A stretch of 64,000 bases of DNA. It comes from Colocasia esculenta (Eukaryota; Streptophyta; Magnoliopsida; Alismatales; Araceae). Below, piece by piece: positions 34,789 through 46,212 of the stretch. Made by a program: the position numbers and the translations under genes. Numbering within the stretch: the first letter of the stretch is position 1; each line of letters opens with the position of its first letter. The stretch covers positions 68,392,015 to 68,456,014 of the forward strand of contig CM024756.1 in assembly GCA_014218235.1 (NCBI GenBank). Direction: 5' to 3'. The notes under the pieces are model-generated. The model searched no databases. It saw nothing but the letters and a program-made list of their open reading frames with translations, and had not been told where the DNA came from.

Positions 34789-37700
34789 ATGAAGATCATA
34801 ACTTGGAATGTTAGGGGAATAAATAAGCATGAAAAATGCAGGGAGTTAAATAGTCTTATTAGATCTTATGCATGCAAAATAGCCATTATTGTTGAAACAA
34901 AAATAAAAACTACACATGTTCATCTTAGAAAGAATTCTATTTGGCCCCAAGCCAACTTGCTAACTAATGACTCAGCTCATTCTTATGGTCGAATTTGGAT
35001 CCTTTGGGACCCTAACCTTATGGAAATAGATCTTTTGAGTCATACTAGCCAATTGATTCACATAAGGGCATGGATAAGAAAACGAACCAGGAGTTTCATA
35101 TTACTGCTGTGTATGGTTCGAATAATGCTTCGGAGAGAAGACAATTGTGGTCCGATATAAACAGTGTCTCTGCTTCTTCTAATGGCTTGCCTTGGCTGCT
35201 TGCTGGTGACTTCAACACAGTTAGATACCCTCAGGAGAAAGTGGGAGGGAGAGAAGTGCCTGAGTCGATCCTATCTGAGTTCAATGATTGCATTTCCACT
35301 AGTGCTCTGATGGATATGAAGTCGGTGGGTAATTGGCTATCTTGGAATAATAGAGGTGATAGTAATCGGAGAATTATGGCCAGACTGGATAGAACCTTGA
35401 TCAACCATGATTGGCTGAACACTTATGCTGATTCTTTGCTGGAATATGGGCCTCAACTGTCTTCTGACCATTCCATCATGTATATTTCTACTGTGCAACA
35501 AACTCCCAAGAATCCAAAACCCTTCAGATATTTCAACATGTGGAGTACTCACTCTGATTTTATTGATGTGTTCGCTCTGCTTGGGATATTCATATCCAGG
35601 GGACTCCCCAGTATTGTTTGTGTCAAAAACTCAAAGCTTGCAAAGAAGCTCTAAAATCTTGGAATAGAATCTTTTCGGTAAAGTTGAAGATGGTCTGTCC
35701 AGGTGCAAAAAAGAGTTGGCCGATATTCAATCTGCATTGCAAACTAATCCTTTTGACACCAATCTGATCAACAAGGAGAAGAGACCCGTAGCAGATACCT
35801 TCATGCAATGCATTGTGAAGATAGCTTTATTAGACAAAAATCAAAGGAACTGGTTAACCTTGGGTGACTCCAACACAAATTCTTCTATGCTTCTATTGCA
35901 TGTAGGAGAGCCAGGAATACCATTCAGAAGTGTAAGGATGATTCCGGGAATCTCATTGATGATTTGCAGCAAGTTCAAGATCATACAATTAAATTTTACC
36001 ATGCTCTTTGAATCAGCAGCAGCAAAATTCTACTATTAACTTCCATAGCATCAAGCAGCTTCAAGATGAGGATATTCATCACTCAACAAACCGATTACTG
36101 GTGAAGAAATTCGGAATGTGGTCTTCAACTCTCTAAGAACAAAAGTCCGGGTCCGGATGGGTTTCCTGCGGAGTTCTATCAAGTCACTTGGCATGTTACT
36201 GGGCCGGATGTTATCAAGGCGTGTCAGCACTTTTTCTATACTGGCCAACTCCACCGCCAAATCAATTGCACATTCATTGCTTTGATTCCGAAGAATGATA
36301 CAGCTGATTGCATGGAAAATTACAGACCTATTTCACTTTGCAATTTTCTCTACAAATTATCTCCAAAGTAATGGCTGACAGGATGCAGAAGGTCATGGGC
36401 AATATCATTAGTCTCAATCAGGCAGCGTTCATTAAAGGCAGGAGTATTCACCACAATGTCTTGTTAGCGAATGATCTGGCTAGAGACATGCATTCTACTA
36501 GCAAAGGCAATAAAATCATTTTCAAGGCTGACTTACGCAAGGCTTTTGATTCTGTTAACAGATCTCTCATTTATCACCTGATGAATAGAATGAATCCCAC
36601 CCATCTTTATTCAATGGATCAAAACTGCCTGGAAACTCCGAAATTCTCTATCTTTTTAATGGCTCTCCGATGGATTCTTTAGTAGCAGCAATGGTATTAG
36701 ACAAGGAGACCCACTATCTCCTTATCTTTTCACCATTGTAATGGAAGGTCTCACCTGCTTGCTTGATACGGCGGTTATGAATGGGCATCTTAGAGTTCCC
36801 TGTGCTGCTAATACTTATATATCCCACACCATTTTTGCGGATGACCTTATCATCTTTTTGCACAATGACCTTCCTTCCATTCAGCACCTTGCTTCTATTC
36901 TCAAGAATTTCGGTCATGTCTCGGGTCTTCACCTCAACCATTCTAAGAGCAAAATCTACATTGGAGCTGGTATCAAGGAGAAACATCGTATTATTGAGTA
37001 TTTGCAGGTGGAAGAAGGTTCTTTTCCTTGCCCTTACCTTGGTTTACCTCTTATCTCAATGGGAATTAAAAAGAACCATTGTCAGCCTATTCTTGAAAAG
37101 ATTCAAATCAGATTGAAGGCTTGGAAAACGAGATTCTTATCCAAGGCTGGAAGACTTGAACTGATCCGGTCTGTTTTACAGTCATATGCTATATATTGGT
37201 CAAATGCTTTTCTTCTTCCCTCTGGCCTAACTCAAGAGATTGATAAACTTCTCTGCAATTTCTTTTGGAATGGGCATGTGGATGGCAAAGCAATGCATAT
37301 GGTTAGTTGGGCCACTATCTGTACTCCGAAAGAGGAAGGCGGGCTTGGCTTGAGAAAGTTACAAGATTGGAACAAGGCTTGCATGGTTCACCAGCTTTGG
37401 GATGTGTTGCAAAATAAGGAGAGTCTTTGGATTCGATGGATTCACAGTAAGTACCTTTCTAAACACAATATCTGGTTATGCAAATCTAGAACTTACCATT
37501 CAGCTGCCTGGAAAGGTGTTCTTAAGCTAGGGTCTGGATTACTCAAAACTATCTTACAATATATCCAATGGAATGAAGACTAGCATGTGGTATGACCCTT
37601 GGCTTAATGGGAAGAGCATCCATCAAATCTATGGTGACAGAATTCGGCAACACCTTGGTGCTCCCAAGGATATCACTGTCTCCCATTTTATTCATAATAC

Positions 37701-38372
37701 TCATTGGAATCTTCCTCAACCTATAAGTCATGAAATGTTCACTCTCTGGCCGCAGATTCAGGCTATCTCTCTTGGGAGCAATCAGGAAGATGAAATTCGG
37801 TGGATCCATGATAAGGGCAGATTCAGTGTGAATTCGGCTTGGAATCAAATCAGGGAAAAAAAGCTGAATTGGACTCATCATGGCTGGGTCTGGGACCGGC
37901 CAACTGCTCCAAAGCACTCTCTTTGTCTTTGGCAGGCCCTTCATAGAAAACTATCCACTCTGGACAATCTTAAGCGAAAAGGCTTCTACTATGCAAATAG
38001 ATGCACCTTGTGTCTCTGTAAAATGAAAGCATTGACCACCTATACTTTGATTGCACTTACACTCAATGGATTTGGCAGGAAATTCTGAAGAGATTTGGCT
38101 TCCGCAGGAAACCCCCTCCTACTATTCATTCTGAGATGCATGCTTTGGTGAATGCCTTCCCCGGCAAAGGTACCCTTACTAGATTGGCAAAAATTGCTTT
38201 CAGATGTACTATCTGGTGGATTTGGAGGGAAAGGTGCTTATGGATTTTTGAAGGCAATAATAGAGATAAGGCTGGTATTCTCATTGAAATTCTCTATGAC
38301 TCTAGAACTTTAATGGAGAAGTGTCTTCACAAACCGGGCTGCGAGGGACAAAGCGATTCTCAAAAGATTTAA
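34789..38372 (+). pseudogene. LINE-E ORF2: EN, RT, zf-RVT
   Basis: ATG at 34789 (MKIITWNVRGINK). EN: ETKIKTTHVHL, GDFNTVRYPQEK, SDHSIM. RT: SPGPDGFPAEFY (about 36147), RPISLCNF, FKADLRKAFDSVN, GIRQGDPLSPYLF and catalytic FADD (about 36834-36848). A 280-codon frame (36741-37583) covers the RT end and thumb. zf-RVT lies at about 37900-38110 (CLWQALHRKLSTLDNLKRKG, CTLC) and closes with TIWWIWRERCLWIF before a stop at 38370-38372. Frameshifts occur near 35065, 35565, 35660, 35870, 36010, 36355, 36590, 36660, 37560 and 38020; many are one-base losses in homopolymers, so some may be sequencing errors. Confidence 0.9.
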
Positions 38373-38546
38373 CTTCACCTAATTATGAGCTCGTTTCATT
38401 GGTTATGCATTTCAATTCCTTCTAATATTTGCATGCCTAGTTTTATTGTTTTGTTCTAACACTAACGGTTACTTCCTAGCTGCGATCTTATCTTTTCAGG
38501 TTGGTTGGTGCGAGCTTAAGACTTCACACTTGCTTTTCTTCATCTT

Positions 38547-38706
38547 CATAGACTACGGCTTGTGTAGTCATGATGCCTCTATCTTTTGTTATTCTCTAAG
38601 GGCGGCTTCTGGTGAGTGAGAACATTATCCCTCTTTGAGGGATGGTGCACTCTCCCAGAACCCCTGCGGAGTCTTGGCTATAATCTACAGTTTGTGTAGA
38701 TATAGC
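38547..38706 (+). other. LINE-E 3' UTR stem-loops
   Basis: 38547-38572: CAT-A-GACTAC pairs with GTAGTCATG around loop GGCTTGT. 38614-38652: GAGTG/CACTC enclosing TCCCTC/GAGGGA. 38677-38706: GCTATA-A-TCTAC pairs with GTAGATATAGC around loop AGTTTGT. Compared with LINE-O, stem pairs differ on both arms together. Confidence 0.72.
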
Positions 38707-38778
38707 TCCTTGTACACTTTGTCTTCATCTAATACAATTTATGTTTACCTATCAAAAAAAAAAAGAAGGAATACACTG

Positions 38779-40133
38779 TGGAGTTCTACAAAGCTCTTCT
38801 AAATCAAGACCAGGGGCATGGTGTTCTAGATATTGATGTAAATATGAAACTTGCTCAGGAAGACAAAGACTATCTAGATCAGCCAATTACAGAAGAGGAA
38901 ATCAAAAGGTTGTATTCAGCTCACCAAAACAAAGCCCTGGACCTGATGGTTTTACTGCAGAATTTTACCAAAACACTTGGGCAATCACTGAAGGGATGTG
39001 ATTAGTGCTTGTGATCATTTTTCAAGAATGGTAGAATGCTTAAGCAAATGAATTGTACATTCATTTCTCTCATTCCTAAATCTGCTGGAGCTGATTGTCT
39101 GGAAAATTACAGGCCTATCTCATTGTGTAACTTCACTTATAAGATCATCTCAAAAGTGATGGCTGATAGAATGCAGAATGTTATGAGCAAGGTTATTAGT
39201 ATGAACCAATCTGCTTTCATCAAAGGTAGAGGTATCCACCAGAATATTCTCCTGGCTAATGATCTTGTGAAAGATATGCAGTCAAAAACCAAAGGAAAAA
39301 GGATATGTTTCAAGGCTGATTTAAGAAAGCTTTTGACTCTGTGAATCGTGCTTTCATTTATGATATGATGGAAAAGATGAACTTTCCATTCAAGTGGATT
39401 GATTGGATTAGAAGTTGCTTGGAAACTCCAAAATTTTCAGTTCTTTTTAATGGTACTCCAATTGGTTTTTTTGAAAGTTCCAATGGAATAAGGCAAGGGG
39501 ATCCCCTATCTCCCTATCTTTTTACCATTGCAATGGAGGGCCTCACTTGTATGATTGAGAAAGCGGTGACTGAAGGCATTCTTAAAGTTCCTACAGCCGG
39601 AAACACTCATGTTTCCCATATCATTTTTGCTGATGATTTGCTAATCTTTGTCCAAAATGATTGTGCATCTATTCAAAATTTGGCAGAAATCCTCAGAAGA
39701 TTTGGTGCTTTATCAGGTCTGCAATTAAATCAAGATAAGAGCAAAGTTTATATGGGAGCTGGTATTCAAGACAAGAACATCATTACAAGCACTCTTGGGG
39801 TAGCTGAAGGACTTCTTCCTGTCACTTATTTGGGCCTTCCTCTATTCTCTAATCTCTTTGGAATATGGATATAAAACCTTACTATTCAACAGCTGTAAAA
39901 GGAATTCTCAAGGCAAGATGCTGGTTGAGGAATCACTTCTCATATGTTATCTCCACAGGTAATGGCATAAACATGTGGTATGACCCTTGATTAATGGGAA
40001 AAGCATCTATCAGCTTTGTGGTGATAGGATAACAGGATTTGGGTGCCCCTAAAGATTTGCAGATTTCACACTATATTCAGAATGGAGATTGGAAGCTTCC
40101 TAATCCAATTTCTATTGACATGTTTTCCGTATG
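38779..40133 (+). pseudogene. LINE-D ORF2: RT segment
   Basis: Resumes after LINE-E at the same codon as LINE-C position 5337. It has RPISLCNF, FKADLRK followed by a frameshift, GIRQGDPLSPYLF and catalytic FADD (about 39625-39640). A deletion at 39858 removes the thumb region and joins to the zf-RVT approach (ISTGNGINMW). Several one-base deletions relative to LINE-C fall in A, C or G runs (near 38903, 38925, 38990, 39020, 39328, 39988, 40030). LINE-F interrupts at 40133. Confidence 0.88.
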
Positions 40134-40670
40134 AGCTTTGGAAACTGAAGAGATGTTTGCTAAACAAAAGTCTAAACACAGTGGCTGTCTCTTGGCGACT
40201 CCAACACCAAGTTCTTCTACGCTGCCATCAAAGCCAGAAGGATTCACAATTCTATTAAGCAGTGCAAGGCCTCGGATGGGACCATTCTCACAACTGATAC
40301 TGATATTAGGGCGCATGCTGTTGCCTTCTATGAGAATCTTCTAAACAAGAAGCTACATAGAACTGATCCTTATGTTCATATGGAAACTACTCTTAAGGCT
40401 GGAGATATTGCTATGTTGATGAAACCTTTTACTATGGAGGATGTTCGTAAAGTGATTCACAGTTCTCCCAAAGACAAAAGTCCTGGTCCGGATGGGTTTA
40501 CTGCTGAATTCTTTACTACCTGCTGGGACATTGTTGGTGACCTTGTTTCCAAAGCCGTGTTGTCTTTCTTTGAGAAGGGGCATTGGGAGAACCAGATCAA
40601 CTCCACATTCATTGCTCTTGTGCCTAAGACGGATAATGCTGTCTCTCTAGATCAATTCCGGCCTATTTCT
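40134..40670 (+). pseudogene. LINE-F ORF2: start of RT
   Basis: Linker (KQKSKHSG, then a frameshifted LGDSNTKFFYA) followed by an open stretch at 40380-40670 with MEDVRKVIHSSPKDKSPGPDGFTAEFF, STFIALVPKTDNAVSLDQFRPIS. The sequence differs clearly from LINE-C, O and G, marking a third ORF2 group. It continues at 46196 after LINE-G (RPISLCNF restored by the TSD). Confidence 0.85.
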
Positions 40671-40846
40671 TTTTTTTGGTAATTAATACCGGAGTTTGTA
40701 TTGATGAAGAGAACAATTACAGAAGATGTATTCATACTACCACAATCCGATAGTTTGAATAAGTAGAATGAGCAGAAGCTTACACAAGCAGGGGAAAAAT
40801 GGGAAGAGTATCAATCAATCCAAGAGCCATTACTTATTGAAATTTG

Positions 40847-43800
40847 CTAGGATTCTTCTAGATCGGTTGGTGAGAGCAGTAGCCTCCTGAACCTTACATT
40901 AGTAATGTGACGAACATCATCCAAAATGAAAGTAACACATGAATCCGAGTGCGATGCTTTGAATCAAAGACGGGTACATCTCTCTTTCCAAATCCACCAA
41001 AGAGCTGCACGAAAGGAAGTGAACGCAAGAATAGTGCCAATTCCCGATCCATGAAAGCTTGCAAGGAGACTATCACCTTCGGCCAAGAGAGAGTTTTTAG
41101 GCCGCCTATGAATGTCCAGCCTATGAAGAAGTTGCATCCATATCCAACAGCTATATGGGCAGTGGAAGAAAATGTGGTGAAGGTCTTCATCATTCTGACT
41201 ACATAGAACACACATGCTCGGTCCATGAACACCACGCTTCTGAAGGATCTCAAAGGTGGGGATCCGTCCTGGAAGACACTGCCAGGCATGGATGGACTGC
41301 TTTTGACTTGTTGGGCGCATCCAAACAATTTGAAACCAAGGCACCTGTGGGTAAACAATTCTTTTCATATCATATATGTGCTTGTTAGTGGGCGGACCAT
41401 TATTACAATTCCATGTGATGAAATCTTCACAACCTGGAGAAATCTGGATCCTAAGAATCATCGGCCAAATCTCCATCATTTCAATGCAAGTGGGGTGCGG
41501 TAAAGACCACCTCCCATTATTAATGAACGCACTAACGGTAGCATTAGATGGCAGCCCGGTGAGGTACCTGATGTAATCACCTCCCAAAGAAATGATGGAT
41601 TGACCATCAATCCACGGATCTTCCCAGAGATTAAAAGTAGTGCCATCACCAATCTTAGTTTCACATGAGGGAGCATCCAGCTTCTGGCCTGCAGAATACC
41701 CTTCCATGCTTGGGAATGGTAAGAATGAGATCGGGCAGACAAAAAAAGTATTAGAAATTAGAAAGGTGCGACCTCGCACCCATTGAGTCCAAAGGGTGTC
41801 ATGGCTAGTAGCAATCCTCCAGAACTGAAGAGAAATAGCAGAAGAATTCCATACATGAAGTCTTCGAATCCCAAGTCCTCCCTCCACTTTCGGTCTACAC
41901 AACCAGTCCCACTTTACAAGGTGAAAAGGTTTATACTCCCCAGACGCATGCCAGAAGAAATTCCTTAGCATCCTCTCAACCTCACCAACCAGCTTCTTAG
42001 GAAGGATAAAAGCCACAGCCCAGTAAGTTGCATAAGAGCTAAGAACTGATCTGATTAGTTCTACCCGACCTGCTCTAGAGAGCAACCTCGATTTCCAGGA
42101 GGCAATACGACCTTTGATTTTCTGAATGATTGGATGGCAGTGAGCATTAGATAATCTCGTTGAGTATAAGGGTAGGCCCAAATAATTAGTAGGGAGAGAG
42201 CCTTCGGAAATACTTAGAGCATTCAGGAGAGGACCTTTATGAGAGACCTTAGCACCAACAAACACTTTGCTCTTGGCCTCATTCAGCTGCAACCCGGAGC
42301 ACCTATAAAAGGTCTGAAGAACCGTGGAAATGCATTTGGCAGAAGTATGCTTCGGCTTTAAGAAGAGGAGTAGATCATCTGCAAACATCAAGTGTGACAC
42401 CTTGACATTGCCGTAGGTAGGAACATGCAACGTTCCATCTTCCACTTTTTGCTGGATGAGAGTTGAGAGACCTTCCATGGCAATACAGAATAGATAAGGC
42501 GATAATGGGTCTCCTTGTCTAATTCCATTGGAGGAGTGAAAGAAGCCATTTGGGGTTCCATTAATGAGAACAGAAAATGATGCAGAAGAAATGAGAATAT
42601 CGATCCAGTCAACCCATTTATCAGGGAACCCCATCTTTCGAAGCATGAAGAGAATGAAACCACAATGAACAGTATCAAAAGCCTTCCGAAGATCAACCTT
42701 GAGACAGAGTAGATTACCTCGACACTTGGAATGCATATCTCTCACAATATCATTAGCTAGAAGGATGCTATCTTGGATCTTGCGGCCCTTAATAAAAGCT
42801 GATTGATTTTTGCTGATCAGGTGAGGCATATACTTCTGCATGCGATTAGCCATGAGTTTGGTGATGATCTTATATAAGAAGTTACATAATGAGATCGGCC
42901 TAAACTGATCAAAGGAGTCTGCCGAGTCAGATTTAGGAATAAGAGAAATGAATGTATGGTTGATCTGACGAAGCCATCGCCCTCCAGAGAAGAAGTAATA
43001 CACTGCATTCACCACATCTGCGCCCACAATGCTCCAACATATTTGATAAAAATCTGCGGGAAAACCATCAGGGCCCGGACTTTTGTTCTTAGGAGCACTC
43101 ATGACAACCTCCTTAATTTCTTCCATGGTGAAAGGAACCATGATAGCCTTACTATCATCATCAGTGAGGATACGAGAAAGGTTAAAGGCCGGTTGATCAT
43201 ACTGCTGCTGCTGGTTAAGGAGATTGTGGTAGAATTGCACAGCATGATCCTTAACTTCCTGAATATTATGTGTGACAGTGCCATCTGATTTTTTACAGCT
43301 CCTTATAGTGTTAATCATCCTTCTTCCTTTGATACTAGCATAGTAAAACCTGGTATTGTCATCAGCCTGGGTTAGCCAATGTTGTTTGGCTCTCTGGAGA
43401 GCAAATGATTCCTCCAACTTAAGACATGATCGGTACTCCTCCCTAGCAAGTTTCTCAGTGGCAATACAATTCTCATTGAAGGGATCAGCATGCAAAGCTT
43501 CTTGAGTTTTGAGGAGAGTATCAGCAGCATAAGCAACCTTACGATAGACAATTCCAAATTCTGAGCGGTTCCAGTCTTTCAAAGCTTTCTTGACTGCTTT
43601 AAGTTTCTGACAAAGGATAAAAAGGGGTGTGCCCCGGATGTGCATCTTCCAAGTTTTTTCAACCAAAGGCATAAAGTCCTTATGCTGAGCCCACATGGAA
43701 AAGAATTTAAAAGGCTTAGGACCACAAGCAACAACATCTTCAGTGAGGACGGTTAGATGAGCATGATCAGACAACATTTGCTCACCATAAACACCATAGC

Positions 43801-44444
43801 TATCAGCAAACTCATCTAACCAATATTGGTTAATGAGAGCACGGTCAAGCCTGCAGGAGATTCTACTAATACCCCCAGATTGGTTGGACCAAGAGAAAGT
43901 ATTACCCACACTTTTCAAGTCCATCAAAGCAGCTGATCAATGCAATGGTTAAAGTCATTAAGCCAGCGATGGAGTGAGCTTCTTCTTCCCCCATCTTTTC
44001 CCCAGGAAAACGAACACAGTTAAAGTCACCAATAAGAAGCCAAGGATTACAAATGGATAAAGAAATGTCCATAATATCCTTCCACAGCAATTTGCGCTCA
44101 TAAGGGAGATTGGAACCATAAATGGCTGTTAAATTGAATTGCTTACCGGAAGAGATCTCTAAACAGTCCATATGAATAAATTGAGCAGAAGCTTTCACAC
44201 TATGAATCTGAACAGTATCACTATTCCAGAGGACCCAAACTCTACCCCCTCTGTGCTCTGAGTAATTGTGAATCATGTGAAGGTGCGAGCCAATAAACAA
44301 TCGACGACTGGACATCCTTCCCTCACGAACTCGAGTTTCAAGTAACACCATAACATCAGGCTTATTGAGAAGAATAAACTTTTTAACACTAAGCCTGTGC
44401 TCATAATTATTAAGGCCCCTAACGTTCCAGGAAATAATCTTCAT
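40847..44444 (-). pseudogene. LINE-G ORF2: EN, RT, zf-RVT (987-codon open stretch)
   Basis: ATG at 44442-44444 (MKIISWNVRGLNNYE). EN: ETRVREGRMSSRRL, GDFNCVRFPGEK, SDHAHLTVL. One frameshift near 43920 leads into a 987-codon frame (43927-40964). In that frame RT boxes are SPGPDGFPADFY (~residue 284), RPISLCNF (~343), KVDLRKAFD (~410, first catalytic Asp), GIRQGDPLSPYLF (~468) and FADD (~515-518, catalytic Asp pair). The zf-RVT domain is at ~855-975 (HAWQCLPGRIPTFEILQKRG, CVLC, HHIFFHC, ALWWIWKERC). A compensated frame change at ~residues 740-770 scrambles about 30 residues. A last frameshift near 40970 precedes the end at about 40847. All catalytic residues are present. Confidence 0.93.
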
Positions 44445-44447
44445 AAA

Positions 44448-45900
44448 TTAAGATTGAGAAAGGGATCTGATACGAGCCTGAAGCTTATCTATAGTATGAT
44501 CAGATGGCACACCGGATGTCATATTTCCTTGGCCTCTACCATGTTCGCGTCTGCCCGGAATCTGCAGGTTTGTTGTCTCCTTCCCTCCCTGCATAGCATG
44601 AGTACGTGAGTTGAAGTTGGCTTTTGCATGCATGCACGTACGCCCGTCACCTTGGGGCAAGGAGGAACAGCTGTGCACACTATCCTTCTTTACGCGATCA
44701 CCTTCCTCCAAAATAAGATTGTACATAGAAGAATCAGCGCGGGCCCCATCACCATTCTCAACATAGTTTCTATCCTTCCCACCATCCTTGGCAGGTAGAA
44801 GATCGGCATGAATAATCTCCTTCCGGGGAAGTCGGTCTAAATCAGGAGAAGAAGAGGCAAGAAAATGTTGCTCCTGGATACTCTTACCCGAAATACCGGT
44901 TGCCCTGTTAGCCTCTCCACCTTGCAAGGTAATCTTCCTTCGAATGATACGGTCTGAATGGGATAGGGAAGGTTGTGAAAGATCACCATCGATTTCTTTC
45001 CTTGCAAGTAGATATCCTCCTTCTAAGAATACCATCCTGACCATCCGCATCAATAGTTTCTTCCAGAATAGAGAATCGATTGGCCATTGCTATCATCCCG
45101 TAACTGCACCAGGTTCAATACCGAGTTAGGTCCCCTAACTGAGTGGTGAATCGGTCTCCACCGTCAGCATCAGCATGAAGAGTTTCAGCACCCTCAATTA
45201 TCTTCTCCTCCAGACTGTCTTTTGCTTAGAGCTATCAGCTAACGATCGGCATTCACCATTACTATGGCCAAAAGATCGACATTCCACGCACCCACCGGCT
45301 TCCATTCATTTGCACCTGGATACTTGTGATCGAACCATCAATATCCATAACAGGTATTCAGAGGGAAACACGCATCGACGTCCATCACAACGCAAGCCCG
45401 AGCAAAAAGCAGCCTCTTCCTAGTCGCCGTCACGAATCCATGTGAAGAGGGCGACCCAGAAGACTCAAGATCTTACTTAAGCCCTTAGCCGTTCACCACT
45501 TGAGAGGAAGCCCAGGAAGCTTGACCCCTACAGGAATCGAAGTAAGGGACTCCTTTTCCATTTGGAGCTCAGGCGTCCACCTTCGAAGGATAAGGGGATG
45601 ACCTTTGACACTCCAAAAGCCATCAAGAACGGACCAGATCCTCTTCAAGGTTAAAGACAACGAGAAAAAGCCTCCATCGCGCATCAAAAGCTCCACTTCT
45701 CCCTTCGGCTTCCAGAGTTAATAATGAAAGATTTAAGAGCAGAGAATATGGGTTTCATACCGATGCAATATCCCATGAGAGCTAGACGCCAGGTCTCTTG
45801 CAGCTCCTTCACATCATCACCTTCAAACCCGCCACCTTCTTGTCAGGGAGGGAGGTCGGCTCAATGAAATCAAGAGTACCTTCTTTAGCAACAGAAATAC
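44448..45900 (-). pseudogene. LINE-G ORF1, degenerate
   Basis: The stop (44448-44450) lies three bases before the ORF2 ATG. The open tail at 45053-44448 is Gly/Arg/Ser/Asp-rich and ends KLQARIRSLSQS, a different closing motif from the VDEVD type. Upstream the DUF4283-like region is broken into frames (GFWSVKGHPLILRRWTPELQMEKESLTS at about 45640-45555; GYCIGMKP-like sequence near 45760). The zinc knuckle is not clearly preserved. The N-terminal start was not resolved. Domain type matches LINE-E and L. Confidence 0.75.
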
Positions 45901-46159
45901 AGCTTGACCACTGAACAAAGCAGACAAGGACGCCTGGTTTGAAAACTCTGGAGCGAGATCTCCCAGGGCGAGACTCTCATACCGCGACCCCTCAGAGGGG
46001 AGATGGGGGAGTTACCTTGTGGGAGATTATCTCCAGAAGAGGAGCATCTACCCGCGGTAACCACAGAGCCATTGGGGACACTCGGAGGAAGGACCTCCAT
46101 GTGCCCCCCAGGGGCGAGCCCCACAGAAACCTCCCAGGGCCGCACAGAAAACTCAGAGC

Positions 46160-46191
46160 TTCTCTCTCTAGAAAAGTCTAGAGAGAGAGAG
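46160..46191 (-). other. 5' terminal hairpin of LINE-G
   Basis: On the minus strand CTCTCTCTCTAG pairs with CTAGAGAGAGAA around ACTTTT, within 40 bases of the element 5' end fixed by the TSD at 46196. Confidence 0.72.
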
Positions 46192-46212
46192 AATTAATTC
46201 CGGCCTATTTCT

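Larger units (their letters stand above)
33093..38764 (+). mobile_element. LINE-E, near full-length L1-type element
   Basis: A 5.67-kb element with the 14-bp TSD GAAGGAATACACTG at 33079-33092 and 38765-38778, interrupting LINE-D ORF2. It has the 5' terminal CTCTCTCTAG hairpin, a GC-rich 5' UTR, ORF1, ORF2, a structured 3' UTR and eleven A at 38754-38764. Both ORFs carry frameshifts. ORF1 belongs to the E/G/L type while ORF2 is close to LINE-O. Confidence 0.95.
40671..46195 (-). mobile_element. LINE-G, near full-length, best-preserved ORF2
   Basis: Minus-strand 5.5-kb LINE bounded by the 17-bp TSD AATTCCGGCCTATTTCT at 40654-40670 and 46196-46212. Seven T at 40671-40677 mark the poly(A). The 3' UTR hairpin is at 40729-40761 (minus strand ACTATC/GGTAGT, loop GGATTGT). 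ORF2 is 44444-40847, ORF1 lies at 44448-45900, and the 5' terminal hairpin is at 46160-46191. It is the most complete and least broken element here. Confidence 0.95.

Noticed and set aside
40949..41503. Plus-strand ORFs inside LINE-G
   Set aside because: Antisense shadows of the intact minus-strand zf-RVT frame.
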